Shown: piece by piece, positions 1 to 7,548 of the stretch
How the letters are laid out: the number at the start of each line of letters is the position of its first letter
Numbering within the stretch: position 1 is the stretch's first letter
Virus record (IMG/VR): IMGVR_UViG_3300005340_000081
Coordinates: 1-22,291 of that record
Direction: 5' to 3' (one strand)
Length of the DNA: 22,291 bases
Source: a virus
Notes under the pieces: generated by a model
Seen by the model: only the letters and a program-made list of their open reading frames with translations
Told to the model about the DNA's origin: nothing
Databases searched by the model: none
Position numbers and translations under genes: made by a program

Positions 1-239
1 TGGAATGGCATCGTCGCCACTTCCTGAAGGCAGAGCGCGCGGCCGCGCATCTCGGTTTCTTCCGAGAGCTTGATCTCGCCGCCGAGCCAGCGTTCGCTTG
101 CGGCAGCCACCAGGTCGGTGCGGTAGTCGTCGAGGTATCGGCGGAACCACTTCGTCGCCGGGCTGTGCACCCAGCGCAGATAGTCCTGTTCCGTTAGTCC
201 CCGGACTTCCCTGGGTTCTTCCTTGGTCCCCTCGGCCAT
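1..239 (-). CDS. Hypothetical phage protein downstream of portal, N-terminal part
   Basis: Open frame from an ATG at 239 that runs off the left edge; about 79 residues are visible (begins MAEGTKEEPREVRGLTEQDY). The upstream gene's TGA overlaps this ATG by one base (TGATG), the usual translational coupling in this operon. The visible part is charged and helical, with aromatic positions such as YLRW and KWFRRYLDDY, and has no transmembrane segment. I do not recognise a family. Its place two genes after the portal gene suggests a role in head or packaging, but that is inference from position only. Confidence 0.6.
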   Translation of the reverse strand, partial: MAEGTKEEPREVRGLTEQDYLRWVHSPATKWFRRYLDDYRTDLVAAASERWLGGEIKLSEETEMRGRALCLQEVATMPF

Positions 240-553
240 CACTGGCCCGCCGCTGCCTCGGCGCTGCGCTTGGCTTCATCCGCCGCCTTCTTCGCCTGCT
301 CGGCGGCCGCCTCGGCGGCACGGTGAACCTGCTCGAGCGCATCGATGTGCGCCTTGAGCCCGCGATCGCTGACCGCGACGGCGAATGCATCGTCGGCAGC
401 GAGCATGGCGTTGACCGGGAACGTCTCCGGCTTGATCGCGACAACGGCGCCGCTGTCGTCGACCAGCGCGACTTCGATGCGGCCGTTGAGGTGCGCGGTG
501 CCGTCATTCTCGAACGTGATGTTGAGATGACGGACGAAACTTTTCTCTTTCAT
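239..553 (-). CDS. Hypothetical protein with C-terminal Ala-rich helix
   Basis: 104 residues. The first 60 look like a small beta-rich domain (alternating hydrophobics in RHLNITFENDG and GRIEVALVDDSGAVVAIK). From about residue 70 the chain becomes a long Ala/Glu/Lys helix (EQAKKAADEAKRSAEAAAGQ) typical of a coiled coil. The ATG at 553 overlaps the portal stop codon (ATGA), so it is translated with the portal gene. No family recognised; a head-associated or accessory structural role is only a guess from its position directly after portal. Confidence 0.65.
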   Translation of the reverse strand: MKEKSFVRHLNITFENDGTAHLNGRIEVALVDDSGAVVAIKPETFPVNAMLAADDAFAVAVSDRGLKAHIDALEQVHRAAEAAAEQAKKAADEAKRSAEAAAGQ

Positions 554-2691
554 GTGGGTGCTCCATTTGTCTCGGCTGGGATCGGCTCTGCGGGCGGTGC
601 GCCCAGGTTCGTCGGTTCGACTGACGTGTCGCCCTGCAGCAATTCCAATTCATGCTTGGCGACCGCGAGCTGCGTCGTGATCCACTCCGTCAGCGTGCCG
701 GCGGTCGCCTTGTCCGCATCAGCGAGATTCTTGATCGCCTGCGTCTTCATGACGAGTTCTTGAACGCGGTCCTTGCGCTCCTGGGACGCGACCTTCTTCG
801 CCTCGTTCGCGAGCTGCATCTTGGCGAGCCCGATGGCCGGATCCTCCGGCTGCTGCGGGACCTGCTTGACCAGGATCTTGTCGGCGCCGTCGATGCGCGC
901 GGCCTCGAAGATGCGCCGGCGCACCTCGAGCGGATCGCACAGCGGATCGTTCTGGTACTGCGAGAGGAAGTTGGCACGGCCAAGCATCTGCATGTCCGAC
1001 ACCATGGTCGGATCGGAGATCGGCTCGACGCCGTCGCCCTGCTTGTAGTCGTCGCGCGTTATGCGCTTCCACTGATCGCCGAGGCGATAGCCGGCCTGGT
1101 CCGAGAGGTAGAGCCGGTTGAGCCGGTAGAGCTTCTGGTATTCGTGCTTCTCGGCGCGATAGATGCGCTTGTAGATCGCCGTGAAGACCTTGAGGCCCTG
1201 CTCGATCAGCGCAAGCAGCGTGGTGGGCTGGATCGTCGGCGCAACGTCGCCGGATAGCACGTCCTTGACGGCCGCGATGTCCTTGCCGGCCTCGATCAGA
1301 GTGCCGAGCAGCTGGAACAGCACCGCGGACGGGCCCGGCGTTTCGAGATGCACGATCGCGTCGCGGATCGCCGCGCCGGTCGCGTTGATCGGCTTGTATT
1401 CGCCGAGCTTGAAGCGCACCGAGCCGCCATGCATGTTCAGGCCGCGGCCGATGAAGCCGCCGCCCACGACCTGCCGGTGACCGGCATCGATGAGCATGTT
1501 GAGCGTGGTGTTGACGCCGGCGTTGATCGGGTTGAGCAGCTGCCCGAAACCCATGCCGTAGATGCCGCCCTCGACGTTGGGGAGGAAATCGTACTTCGTG
1601 TAGTACTGCACCGGATCGATCTTCACGACCTTGTGGTCGCGGCGCGAGAAGTGGACACCTTCCGGATCGAAGCGCGCCACGATGCGCGCGACCTTCGTGG
1701 TCTCTTCGTGCATCGTGACGATGTAGGGTTCCGGATAGCCGTCCTTATCGAGGTCGAGCCAGCGGTGCTGCTCGATGAACCCGCGCTCCGCGTCGTCGTC
1801 GCTGGCATCGCTGTCGACCGATGCCGCATAGGTCTTGTCGAGGAACGTCTCGGCGCGGATCGCTTCCTCGATCTCGAGCGGATAGAGCTTCAGCCGCTCG
1901 GAGAGGCGCGGCGCCAGCTCGATCGACTTGGCCCGGTAGTTGACCACGAGGTTTTCGGCGGTGACGAGCAACGACATGTTGCGCGCCCACATCGGGTCGA
2001 AATAGCTCTTGCGGAACGCGCAGCCGACGATCGGCAGGATGTGCAGCAGCAGGTCGGTGTCGCTCTCCCACTCGCCCTGCTCTTCGAGCAGCTGCCAGGA
2101 CATGTGCTCGGCGATGCGGTCGGCGCGAGCCTTGCGGGCGCCAGGCTGCACCTGCCACACCGGCTGGGGGCCTTGCGGCGTCATCTGGACCGCGGGTTGT
2201 CCGTCCGGCCCCTGCGCCGAGATGCCCTCGTCATCGCCGTAGACGACGCCCTTCACGACGTTGCGGCCCGAGACGATCGCCGGGTAGGCACGCGCCGCGA
2301 ACTCGATGGCCGCCGTGGTCATCAGCGGATAGATGATGTTGCTGGCGTTCGGCCACGGGTAGGACTTGGTCTTGGCGACCTGCATGGCGAGATCGATCGC
2401 CGCCTCGCTGTCCGTCAGCCAGCCACTGCGGCTGTTGACATCGATCTTGTATTCTCGATCGACGCGGCCGCCGATGCGGCCCAGCTCTTCCTCGGAGAGT
2501 TCCTCCGCGATGTTCTTCGTCTCGCGCGGATCGGACCAGCGGGCGAGCTTCTTGTTCGGATCCTCATCCGGCCTGTCCTCGCCCGTGCGCACAACCGCCG
2601 GCGCCGACACTTGCTCGAGCGCATTGTCGACGGGCGCGGTCTCGCCGGCGGTGCCATAGCTGCCGCCGTCTGCCGCGCCGCCGAGGGCCAT
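550..2691 (-). CDS. Portal protein, P22-like (podovirus-type) family
   Basis: 713 residues, close to the size of P22-like portals and much larger than HK97-type portals. The portal forms the dodecameric ring at one capsid vertex through which DNA is packaged. Features: a variable charged N-terminus; a helical/wing region around residues 70-220 (PWPNASNIIYPLMTTAAIEF); a central part with YGMGFGQLLNPINAGVNTTL near residue 380, resembling the turn before the long stem and crown helices of P22-like portals; and a C-terminal helical tail with Gln/Ala/Lys-rich segments. It lies after terS/terL in the same orientation, separated by several small genes. Family assignment is from overall pattern and context; an unrelated large portal family is possible, but a portal role is likely. 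Confidence 0.78.
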   Translation of the reverse strand: MALGGAADGGSYGTAGETAPVDNALEQVSAPAVVRTGEDRPDEDPNKKLARWSDPRETKNIAEELSEEELGRIGGRVDREYKIDVNSRSGWLTDSEAAIDLAMQVAKTKSYPWPNASNIIYPLMTTAAIEFAARAYPAIVSGRNVVKGVVYGDDEGISAQGPDGQPAVQMTPQGPQPVWQVQPGARKARADRIAEHMSWQLLEEQGEWESDTDLLLHILPIVGCAFRKSYFDPMWARNMSLLVTAENLVVNYRAKSIELAPRLSERLKLYPLEIEEAIRAETFLDKTYAASVDSDASDDDAERGFIEQHRWLDLDKDGYPEPYIVTMHEETTKVARIVARFDPEGVHFSRRDHKVVKIDPVQYYTKYDFLPNVEGGIYGMGFGQLLNPINAGVNTTLNMLIDAGHRQVVGGGFIGRGLNMHGGSVRFKLGEYKPINATGAAIRDAIVHLETPGPSAVLFQLLGTLIEAGKDIAAVKDVLSGDVAPTIQPTTLLALIEQGLKVFTAIYKRIYRAEKHEYQKLYRLNRLYLSDQAGYRLGDQWKRITRDDYKQGDGVEPISDPTMVSDMQMLGRANFLSQYQNDPLCDPLEVRRRIFEAARIDGADKILVKQVPQQPEDPAIGLAKMQLANEAKKVASQERKDRVQELVMKTQAIKNLADADKATAGTLTEWITTQLAVAKHELELLQGDTSVEPTNLGAPPAEPIPAETNGAPT

Positions 2692-2697
2692 TGTGCG

Positions 2698-2994
2698 TTA
2701 GCCTGCCGTGTTGTCGAGCAGCGCGCGCGCGGCAGGTTGCGGCGCACGGTTGGCTTCCTCGACGACCTGCAGCAGCGGCGCGAGTTTCTCGACCTGCTCG
2801 CGCAAGCCGGCGACCTCGGATCGCAGAGCCGCGACCTCTTCGGCTGCCTTCGGATCAGCGGCCGCCGTCGCTGCATCGCCTTGGCCGAGCTTATGCTCGA
2901 GTTCCAGGACAGCATGTGCCGCCGTGTCCCAGCGGTCGTGTTCGATGACCTTCAGACTCTTCATCAGACCCTTCAGCTTTGTCAGTGCGCTCAT
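2698..2994 (-). CDS. Small coiled-coil protein upstream of portal
   Basis: 98 residues from the ATG at 2994, chosen because it overlaps the preceding stop codon as ATGA. A longer open frame to 3183 has an Arg/His-rich, shadow-like N-terminus and is not credible. The start is basic (MSALTKLKGLMKSLK), and residues 50-80 form a heptad-like helix (EEVAALRSEVAGLREQVEKL). The stop TAA at 2698 lies six bases before the portal ATG, so the two are probably co-translated. Function unknown; a chaperone or scaffold-like helper for the portal is one possibility. Confidence 0.65.
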   Translation of the reverse strand: MSALTKLKGLMKSLKVIEHDRWDTAAHAVLELEHKLGQGDAATAAADPKAAEEVAALRSEVAGLREQVEKLAPLLQVVEEANRAPQPAARALLDNTAG

Positions 2995-3341
2995 GTCTGC
3001 GATTCCTTGGGTTGCAGGATCAGTCCGATTTTCGCGGTCACGGACCAGCGCGGCTCGGCAGTGCGCTGCGTACCTTTGCTGTCCATGACGGTGATGTGCC
3101 ATTTGTCGAGATGCGGGCCATCCTTGAGCGCGCAGGCGATGGCGCCACGCTCGCGCAGGATCTCGATCGTCTCGCGCTGCCACGCGGTCACGGCGAGCTC
3201 GCGCGAGGCGTAAAGCGCCGGTTCGATATCGCGGTCGATGCGCAGCCCGCCCGACGTGATGTCGAGGGTCTCAGCGATATCGCTGGCGTCGTCGTTCGGA
3301 AACAACGCCTGAACGGCTGCGATAGCCTCGTCGAGGGTCAT
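2991..3341 (-). CDS. Hypothetical protein, packaging cluster
   Basis: 116 residues from the ATG at 3341, which overlaps the upstream stop as ATGA; the open frame continues upstream to 3653 but that part is an Arg-rich shadow. Residues 1-30 are helical and acidic (MTLDEAIAAVQALFPNDDAS). The middle contains RETIEILRERGAIACALKDG, and the C-terminal 40 residues are beta-like (KWHITVMDSKG, RWSVTAKIGLIL). I do not recognise a family. It belongs to a run of small coupled genes between the large terminase and the portal. Confidence 0.65.
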   Translation of the reverse strand: MTLDEAIAAVQALFPNDDASDIAETLDITSGGLRIDRDIEPALYASRELAVTAWQRETIEILRERGAIACALKDGPHLDKWHITVMDSKGTQRTAEPRWSVTAKIGLILQPKESQT

Positions 3342-3583
3342 GCGCTCACGATCTCCGGCGCGCCCTTGCCGAGCGTCGCGAACGCGGCCATGACGGCGCC
3401 GACGTCGCCATCTTCGCTCGCCCAATCGACCCGATAGAGCGCTTCGCCACACCGCACGAACGTTGCGGGTGTTTGCGTGTCGTGCACCGCGGGCGGCATC
3501 GAGAGCCCCGCATGGGCAATGCCGGCAGCATCGAGCGCGGCCGCCGCGTCGAGCATGTCCTGGCTGGCGCGAAGGCGAGGCAT
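3338..3583 (-). CDS. Hypothetical protein, packaging cluster
   Basis: 81 residues (MPRLRASQDMLDAAAALDAA...). It starts at the ATG at 3583, which shares its A with the preceding stop (TGATG), and its own stop overlaps the next start as ATGA. The sequence reads as a short helix followed by a strand-rich part (ATFVRCGEALYRVDWASEDG). No motif or family recognised. Tight coupling on both sides supports it as a real gene. Confidence 0.6.
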   Translation of the reverse strand: MPRLRASQDMLDAAAALDAAGIAHAGLSMPPAVHDTQTPATFVRCGEALYRVDWASEDGDVGAVMAAFATLGKGAPEIVSA

Positions 3584-3825
3584 CAGCCGACCTCGGCAGT
3601 TTCGCTGGCGGGCACCGCGGCAGCCGCTCTGAGCTTGGCAAGCTCTTCGGCATCGGCCTTCGCCTGCTTGGCGGTTTCCTCGGCGGCAGTGCGCTGTTGC
3701 GCTTCCTGCACGGTCACCTGCTGCTGCAGGTTCATGATGATATGCGCGACGTCCTTGAACGGCTTCTCGGCCAGGATGCCGGCGATCTGGTTGACGGTGG
3801 TCGGGTCAAGCGTGAGTGTGAACAT
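3583..3825 (-). CDS. Small coiled-coil protein
   Basis: 80 residues from the ATG at 3825. This start is preferred over the open frame's upper limit at 3885 because AAGGA lies about eight bases upstream and the first 20 codons of the longer frame look random. N-terminal residues 1-30 (MFTLTLDPTTVNQIAGILAE) resemble a small folded unit. Residues 35-68 form a Gln/Ala/Glu-rich coiled coil (QQQVTVQEAQQRTAAEETAK). Function unknown. The 130-base gap upstream (3826-3955) shows no further convincing gene. Confidence 0.6.
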   Translation of the reverse strand: MFTLTLDPTTVNQIAGILAEKPFKDVAHIIMNLQQQVTVQEAQQRTAAEETAKQAKADAEELAKLRAAAAVPASETAEVG

Positions 3826-3955
3826 GCATGAGGTCCTTCTTTGCGTCGTTGACTGCGTCAGAGGAGGACGAAGCGGAGTGCGCATGCCCCGCCGATATCA
3901 TGGCGCCAAAGCGTGCACGTCGGCGCCGCTCTGAGGATCAATCGTCGAAGCATCG

Positions 3956-4165
3956 TCAGTCTTTCGTCCCGCTCACAACGATCTTCGGCTGCGTCCGTGT
4001 GAACGTCTCGCGTTCGAAGTACTGACCCTTGCGCACACCGCTCTCGCGCAGCACGTAGCCGTTCGCGATCTTGCGGATGCAGACGTTGCGGTCATCGCGC
4101 GGCTTGGGATAGGCGGGACCGGCGAGACCGTCGCCCTTCGACTTGCCGGATGATTTCTTTGCCAT
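3956..4165 (-). CDS. Small basic hypothetical protein
   Basis: 69 residues from the ATG at 4165. The N-terminus is Lys/Ser/Gly-rich (MAKKSSGKSKGDGLAGPAYP) and probably disordered. The rest is strand-like with many charged residues (RNVCIRKIANGYVLRESGVR). The 139-codon open frame that contains it extends upstream as an unlikely His/Arg-rich sequence and overlaps the membrane protein gene. Net positive charge could fit nucleic-acid binding, but there is no recognised domain. Confidence 0.55.
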   Translation of the reverse strand: MAKKSSGKSKGDGLAGPAYPKPRDDRNVCIRKIANGYVLRESGVRKGQYFERETFTRTQPKIVVSGTKD

Positions 4166-4179
4166 CAGTCGACAGACCC

Positions 4180-4383
4180 CTATCGCAAACCGGGCAACTT
4201 GGGCACCGGCGCCAACCCGCCGATCGCGAGCAGGAACCAGATCACGACAATCGCCACCAGAACGACGATGGCGATTTCGACAAACTTCATGGCCGGCGGC
4301 GGCAACGGGAGTTGGCTCAGCAGATACCAGAGCACCAGGATGACGATGACGAGAACCGCGAACGTAACGATCCAACCGATCAT
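4180..4383 (-). CDS. Two-helix membrane protein, possibly holin-like
   Basis: 67 residues from the ATG at 4383, with AGAAGG about ten bases upstream. Two strongly hydrophobic segments are clear: residues 2-22 (IGWIVTFAVLVIVILVLWYL) and about 34-55 (VEIAIVVLVAIVVIWFLLAI), joined by a Pro-rich turn (QLPLPPPAMK). The C-terminal tail is short and basic (PKLPGLR). The size and hairpin topology match class II holins, small membrane proteins that time lysis. However, no endolysin is visible in the window and the gene sits among packaging genes, so the holin idea is weak; a membrane-anchored accessory protein is equally possible. Confidence 0.6.
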   Translation of the reverse strand: MIGWIVTFAVLVIVILVLWYLLSQLPLPPPAMKFVEIAIVVLVAIVVIWFLLAIGGLAPVPKLPGLR

Positions 4384-4399
4384 GGCAATGTCGCCTTCT

Positions 4400-4870
4400 T
4401 CAGGTGTAAAGCTTGCGCAGCGCCGCGTAGACAAGATGCTCGACGAGGTAGGCGTGGACTTCCTCGGTCTCCTCCTGGAGCGGCACACGGCGAGCGCGCA
4501 GCAGATACTGCGAGACGTGCACCATTTCGTGGGTGAGGATCGCGACCGCCTTGCGGAAATTACCCTTCTCGAGGCGCAGCATCACCACGAAGCCGCCGCC
4601 CATCTTCAGCATGCGGCCGTACACGCACGCAGCGTCGTCGTCCCAACCCGCCGCTTCCTCCTTGACTTCCGCGAGGTACTCGGCGTTCGAGCATGCACGC
4701 TTCACGGACCGCTCTAACTCGGCCTCCGACATGTTCACAGCGACGCCGACGTCGGTATTGAACATGTCGACCGAGAGCACGAAGAACTGCTTGTGCCAGA
4801 AGTCGCGCTTCGATTTACGCGTGCGCGGCTTGGCCAAAGCTAGACCATCTCGTCGCGGTGCGTAGCCCAT
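4400..4870 (-). CDS. Putative zinc metallopeptidase (HEXXH)
   Basis: 156 residues if started at the ATG at 4870; starts at 4891 or a TTG near 4833 are also possible because the upstream 48-codon gene overlaps. A clear zincin signature, ILTHEMVHVSQYLL, lies at about residues 111-124 (His114, Glu115, His118). About 18 residues later ETEEVHAYLVEHL supplies Glu residues that could be the third zinc ligand, with the E-x2-x-A-Y pattern seen in several gluzincin-like families. The N-terminus is basic, with no signal peptide. The protein is probably a small cytoplasmic peptidase or an inactive relative. Its role in a packaging cluster is unclear: prohead processing or lysis can be imagined, but neither is shown. 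Confidence 0.6.
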   Translation of the reverse strand: MGYAPRRDGLALAKPRTRKSKRDFWHKQFFVLSVDMFNTDVGVAVNMSEAELERSVKRACSNAEYLAEVKEEAAGWDDDAACVYGRMLKMGGGFVVMLRLEKGNFRKAVAILTHEMVHVSQYLLRARRVPLQEETEEVHAYLVEHLVYAALRKLYT

Positions 4871-4986
4871 GCAGCCCAGCCCGCAAGGCATGCTCGGTCG
4901 ATCCAGCGCACGTCAACGGACCGCACGACATCGCCGCGCTCGAATGCGCGGTAGGCGACCACAAAGCCGATGCCGGTGCCGATCAT
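4840..4986 (-). CDS. Short hypothetical gene after terL (48 codons)
   Basis: A 48-residue frame (MIGTGIGFVVAYRAFERGDV..., ending HRDEMV, TAG) starting at the ATG at 4986, one base after the large terminase stop codon, with GGGG about nine bases upstream. It reads like a folded peptide: a hydrophobic strand, then VRSVDVRWIDRACLAGWAAW. It overlaps the 5' end of the metallopeptidase gene if that gene starts at 4870 or 4891. The support is spacing, composition and lack of shadow character; function unknown. Confidence 0.45.
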   Translation of the reverse strand: MIGTGIGFVVAYRAFERGDVVRSVDVRWIDRACLAGWAAWATHRDEMV

Positions 4987-4987
4987 A

Positions 4988-6928
4988 TCAATACCCCGTC
5001 ACTTCGCTGCGGCTGTCGTCCGCATGCTCGCGCTCGGTCTCCTGATCGAGCACGCGGTCGGTGATCGCGATGTGTCCGCCCGACAAGCAGATCATGCCGG
5101 TCGCCCTCATGAGCCCGTCGTCGACGTCGGCGATATCGCCGGTCTTGTCGCGCCGGTAGTTGCGATACTCGGCAAGCCACTCCGGCATCGTCGTGAAGAT
5201 GCGCAGTCGCTTTGCCGCAAGCCTGGTCGTAACCTCGCCGACGAGCGCCTCGACCTCGGCCTCAACCGTGTAGAGGTCGACCTGCAGGTCGAGCAGCCGG
5301 CCGACGATGCGGTCGCCCTCTTCGGCGCTGCGCTTGCGGGCCCGGTGGTCGAAGATGCCAGGGACCCACGCCGGCAGATCGGGGTTCGACTTGCAGCGGT
5401 CCTTGATCGCGGCGGCATGAACGCCGAGGTCTGCGCGGCGCGCGACGTACTCGCCGTAGAGCCATACCGTGTTCGCGGCGCGGTCGATCGCGCCCCAGGT
5501 CGCGGCGACACGGTTGCGGTCTACGTCGAGCGCGAAGACGCGCGGCCAGTGACGCGGAATGTCGAAAGGTTCGGTGAGGATGTCGCGCTCGTCGGCGGTG
5601 TGCGTCATCTGGCCTTCCTGCAGCATCAGTTCGGTCAGCGCCCAGACCAGCGCGTCCATCCGGTCGGGCGAGTAGCCGGCGCCCTTGCGGTCGAAGTCCG
5701 ATGTGAACGCGCACATCTGGTCCTCGAGCTGGGGGAACGCACCGACGTGGTGGACCTTGCCCTGCTCGTAGAGCGCCGAGACCGGCTCTGCCCGGATTGC
5801 CTTGCCGCGCGAGGCATGCACCGCGGTGTACGGCACGTTCGGGTCGATGACGCGCACCGTCGCCTCGACCATCTCGCCGCCGTTGTTGACCTCGGCAACG
5901 ATGCGATCTGCTTTGCGCGCTTTGTAGAGGGCAACGGCTTCCGCAGCCCAACCTTCCGTGCCGGCCGGCTTGCGTATTGCCGAGACGTCGTCGAGCACGT
6001 AAGCGCGGCCGTTAATCCCGAGCCCGGCGCACACGATGCCGGTTTCGTTGGCATCCTCGCCGCTCGAGCCGGCGGGGTCGATCGCCACCACGATGCGGGT
6101 GAGCGTCGGCACCTCGACCGGTGCAACGCGCAGGTCCTCGATGCGAGCGCGCGACCACAGCGCGCCGGCGACCTCGTCGAGGACCTCGCCGCCGAGCTCC
6201 TGGCGACCAAGTCTCGTGCCTTGATAGCGCCCGACGATCGCGTTCAGGAACGTCGGCGCGAGGTTCGGTCTGTTCTCCTCGGTGGTCCCGCGCGTTACCT
6301 TGACGTCGGCATCGGCGCCGAGCGAGCGCGCGAGCAGCTCCTTGATCAGCTTCAGCGGCCGCGGCGTGGTCGTGATCACCACCCGCGGGCGATCGCCGAG
6401 ACGCAACCCGAACTGCAGCTGGTCCCATGCGTCCTGCATGTACTTCCAGGCCGCGAGCTCGTCGCACCATGCTCGATCGTGCTGCGGACCGCGCAGACGC
6501 TCCGGCTCCTCTGCCGAGTAGAGCGTTGCGATGGCGCCGTTCGGCCACCGCAGCTCGCGCTGCGTCGGCGCATACGTCGGGCGGAACCACGGTGGCGAGA
6601 TCGCGAGGATCCCCGACTCGCCCTCGACGATGACCTTGCGGGCATCGGATGCGGTCGGCGCAACGATCGCGACGCGGCGCGCACCGAAGTTCTCGACCTC
6701 GTCGCGCACCCACTCCGCACCGGTGCGCGTCTTGCCGAAACCGCGGCCGGCCAGGTTGAGCCAGATCGTCCAGTCGCCCGCCGGCGTCAGCTGCGAAGGG
6801 CGCGCCCAGAATGTCCAGTCGTAGGCGAGAGCGAGAGCTTCGGCATCGGTCAGGCCCGCGAGGAACGCCTGGCGCTGCTCAGCTGGCAGCGAGGCGAGCG
6901 AGCTTGCCCTCGATTGTGGCGCGTGCAT
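4988..6928 (-). CDS. terL: Large terminase subunit with an extra C-terminal RNase H-like domain
   Basis: 646 residues from the ATG at 6928; a GTG at 6952 would add eight. The packaging ATPase is at residues ~50-225: Walker A-type LAGRGFGKTRTGAEW (~60-74) and Walker B DEL near 157 (RAWCDELAAWK). An RNase H-fold nuclease follows at ~275-435 (IVVAIDPAGSSGEDANETG, IVAEVNNGG, SPDRMDALVWAL), as in gene-transfer-agent/Terminase_6 type proteins, which usually end near there at about 430 residues. Here a further ~200 residues (~460-620) look like a second terminase-type nuclease: FALDVDRNRVAATWG, WLYGEYV, WVPGIFDHRARKRS, EWLAEYRNYRRD, DDGLMRATGMI. The gene overlaps the end of terS by 50 bases, as packaging genes often do. 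It cuts concatemeric DNA and pumps it into proheads together with TerS and portal. Confidence 0.88.
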   Translation of the reverse strand: MHAPQSRASSLASLPAEQRQAFLAGLTDAEALALAYDWTFWARPSQLTPAGDWTIWLNLAGRGFGKTRTGAEWVRDEVENFGARRVAIVAPTASDARKVIVEGESGILAISPPWFRPTYAPTQRELRWPNGAIATLYSAEEPERLRGPQHDRAWCDELAAWKYMQDAWDQLQFGLRLGDRPRVVITTTPRPLKLIKELLARSLGADADVKVTRGTTEENRPNLAPTFLNAIVGRYQGTRLGRQELGGEVLDEVAGALWSRARIEDLRVAPVEVPTLTRIVVAIDPAGSSGEDANETGIVCAGLGINGRAYVLDDVSAIRKPAGTEGWAAEAVALYKARKADRIVAEVNNGGEMVEATVRVIDPNVPYTAVHASRGKAIRAEPVSALYEQGKVHHVGAFPQLEDQMCAFTSDFDRKGAGYSPDRMDALVWALTELMLQEGQMTHTADERDILTEPFDIPRHWPRVFALDVDRNRVAATWGAIDRAANTVWLYGEYVARRADLGVHAAAIKDRCKSNPDLPAWVPGIFDHRARKRSAEEGDRIVGRLLDLQVDLYTVEAEVEALVGEVTTRLAAKRLRIFTTMPEWLAEYRNYRRDKTGDIADVDDGLMRATGMICLSGGHIAITDRVLDQETEREHADDSRSEVTGY

Positions 6929-7346
6929 CCGTGATCCGCATTCCGATGTCACCGCCGTCGGCGCCGGTCAGCGCGACGCGGTCGCCGTAAACCTTCGGTG
7001 CCATGCGCGCCGCCGCCCACGTCAGCCCCTGGATCGCAACGCGCCCGACATCCGGAGCGATTTCGCCCTTGAGCACCTGGTCGACCACCGCGATCACGTC
7101 GTCGCCGTGTTTCATGCCGCGCGCAGCCATTGCGCGCAGGTAGTTGTCGCGAAAATCTGCGCGCTCTCCGATCCACCGGTAGATCTGCGCCTTGTTCGGC
7201 ATGTCCTTGTGCCGACAGATGCGCTCCACGCTCATGCCGCCGGCGAGACGCGCGAGAAAGCGCTCGGCCAGTTCGATCGAGTACAGCGACGGCCGCCCAA
7301 GCTTCTTCGGCTCGCGGCTCTTTGCGATCGGAACGATGTTCGTCAT
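6879..7346 (-). CDS. terS: Small terminase subunit
   Basis: 155 residues from the ATG at 7346. It recognises phage DNA and recruits the large terminase. After a short basic leader (KKLGRPSLYSIELAERFLAR), a helix-turn-helix lies at about residues 36-60 (GGMSVERICRHKDMPNKAQIYRWIGE), followed by helices rich in Arg/Asp. The C-terminal pattern TWAAARMAPKVYGDRVALTG matches the common phage small-terminase family in which a 'KLAPKKYGD' element follows the helical core. Its stop lies inside the large terminase gene. It is the first gene of the packaging operon; its promoter should lie in the 7347-7683 spacer. Confidence 0.85.
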   Translation of the reverse strand: MTNIVPIAKSREPKKLGRPSLYSIELAERFLARLAGGMSVERICRHKDMPNKAQIYRWIGERADFRDNYLRAMAARGMKHGDDVIAVVDQVLKGEIAPDVGRVAIQGLTWAAARMAPKVYGDRVALTGADGGDIGMRITDARATIEGKLARLAAS

Positions 7347-7418
7347 GGCTTGCCGGTTTGACGCGATCGAGAGCGCCGTCAGGCGCGCTGTCGTGATCGT
7401 CGCGCGCGGATACTGAGC

Positions 7419-7440
7419 TCAGATCTATCGGTAGACCTGA
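7419..7440. promoter_or_regulatory. Imperfect palindrome upstream of terS
   Basis: Half-sites TCAGATCTA (7419-7427) and TAGACCTGA (7432-7440) match in eight of nine positions around a TCGG centre. It lies about 75 bases before the terS start. It could be an operator for a late regulator or a small RNA hairpin; it has no T-run on either strand. Confidence 0.4.
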
Positions 7441-7470
7441 GGTGATGGACGGTTTTGATGTTTGGGGTGA

Positions 7471-7493
7471 AAAGCGCGCCCTTTGGGCGCTTT
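7471..7493 (-). terminator. Hairpin terminator between early operon and terS (candidate)
   Basis: Stem GCGCCC (7476-7481) and GGGCGC (7485-7490) with a 3-base loop, flanked by AAA and TTT so that either strand has a short U-run; on the minus strand it continues GCTTTTC. It lies downstream of the 7684-8304 gene and would stop early minus-strand transcription before terS. Confidence 0.45.
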
Positions 7494-7548
7494 CCCGCTC
7501 ACACTTCTAGATGCTTTTGTGTGATGCCTGCGCGAGAGAGTGCCAGCC

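Noticed and set aside
1348-3213. A 621-codon plus-strand open frame opposite the portal gene
   Set aside because: It mirrors the portal coding sequence, is extremely rich in Arg, Asp, Val and His, and shows no domain; a typical GC-rich shadow.
4970-6934. A 654-codon plus-strand open frame opposite the large terminase
   Set aside because: Exact antisense of terL in a GC-rich gene; composition is shadow-like and terL has clear motifs on the other strand.
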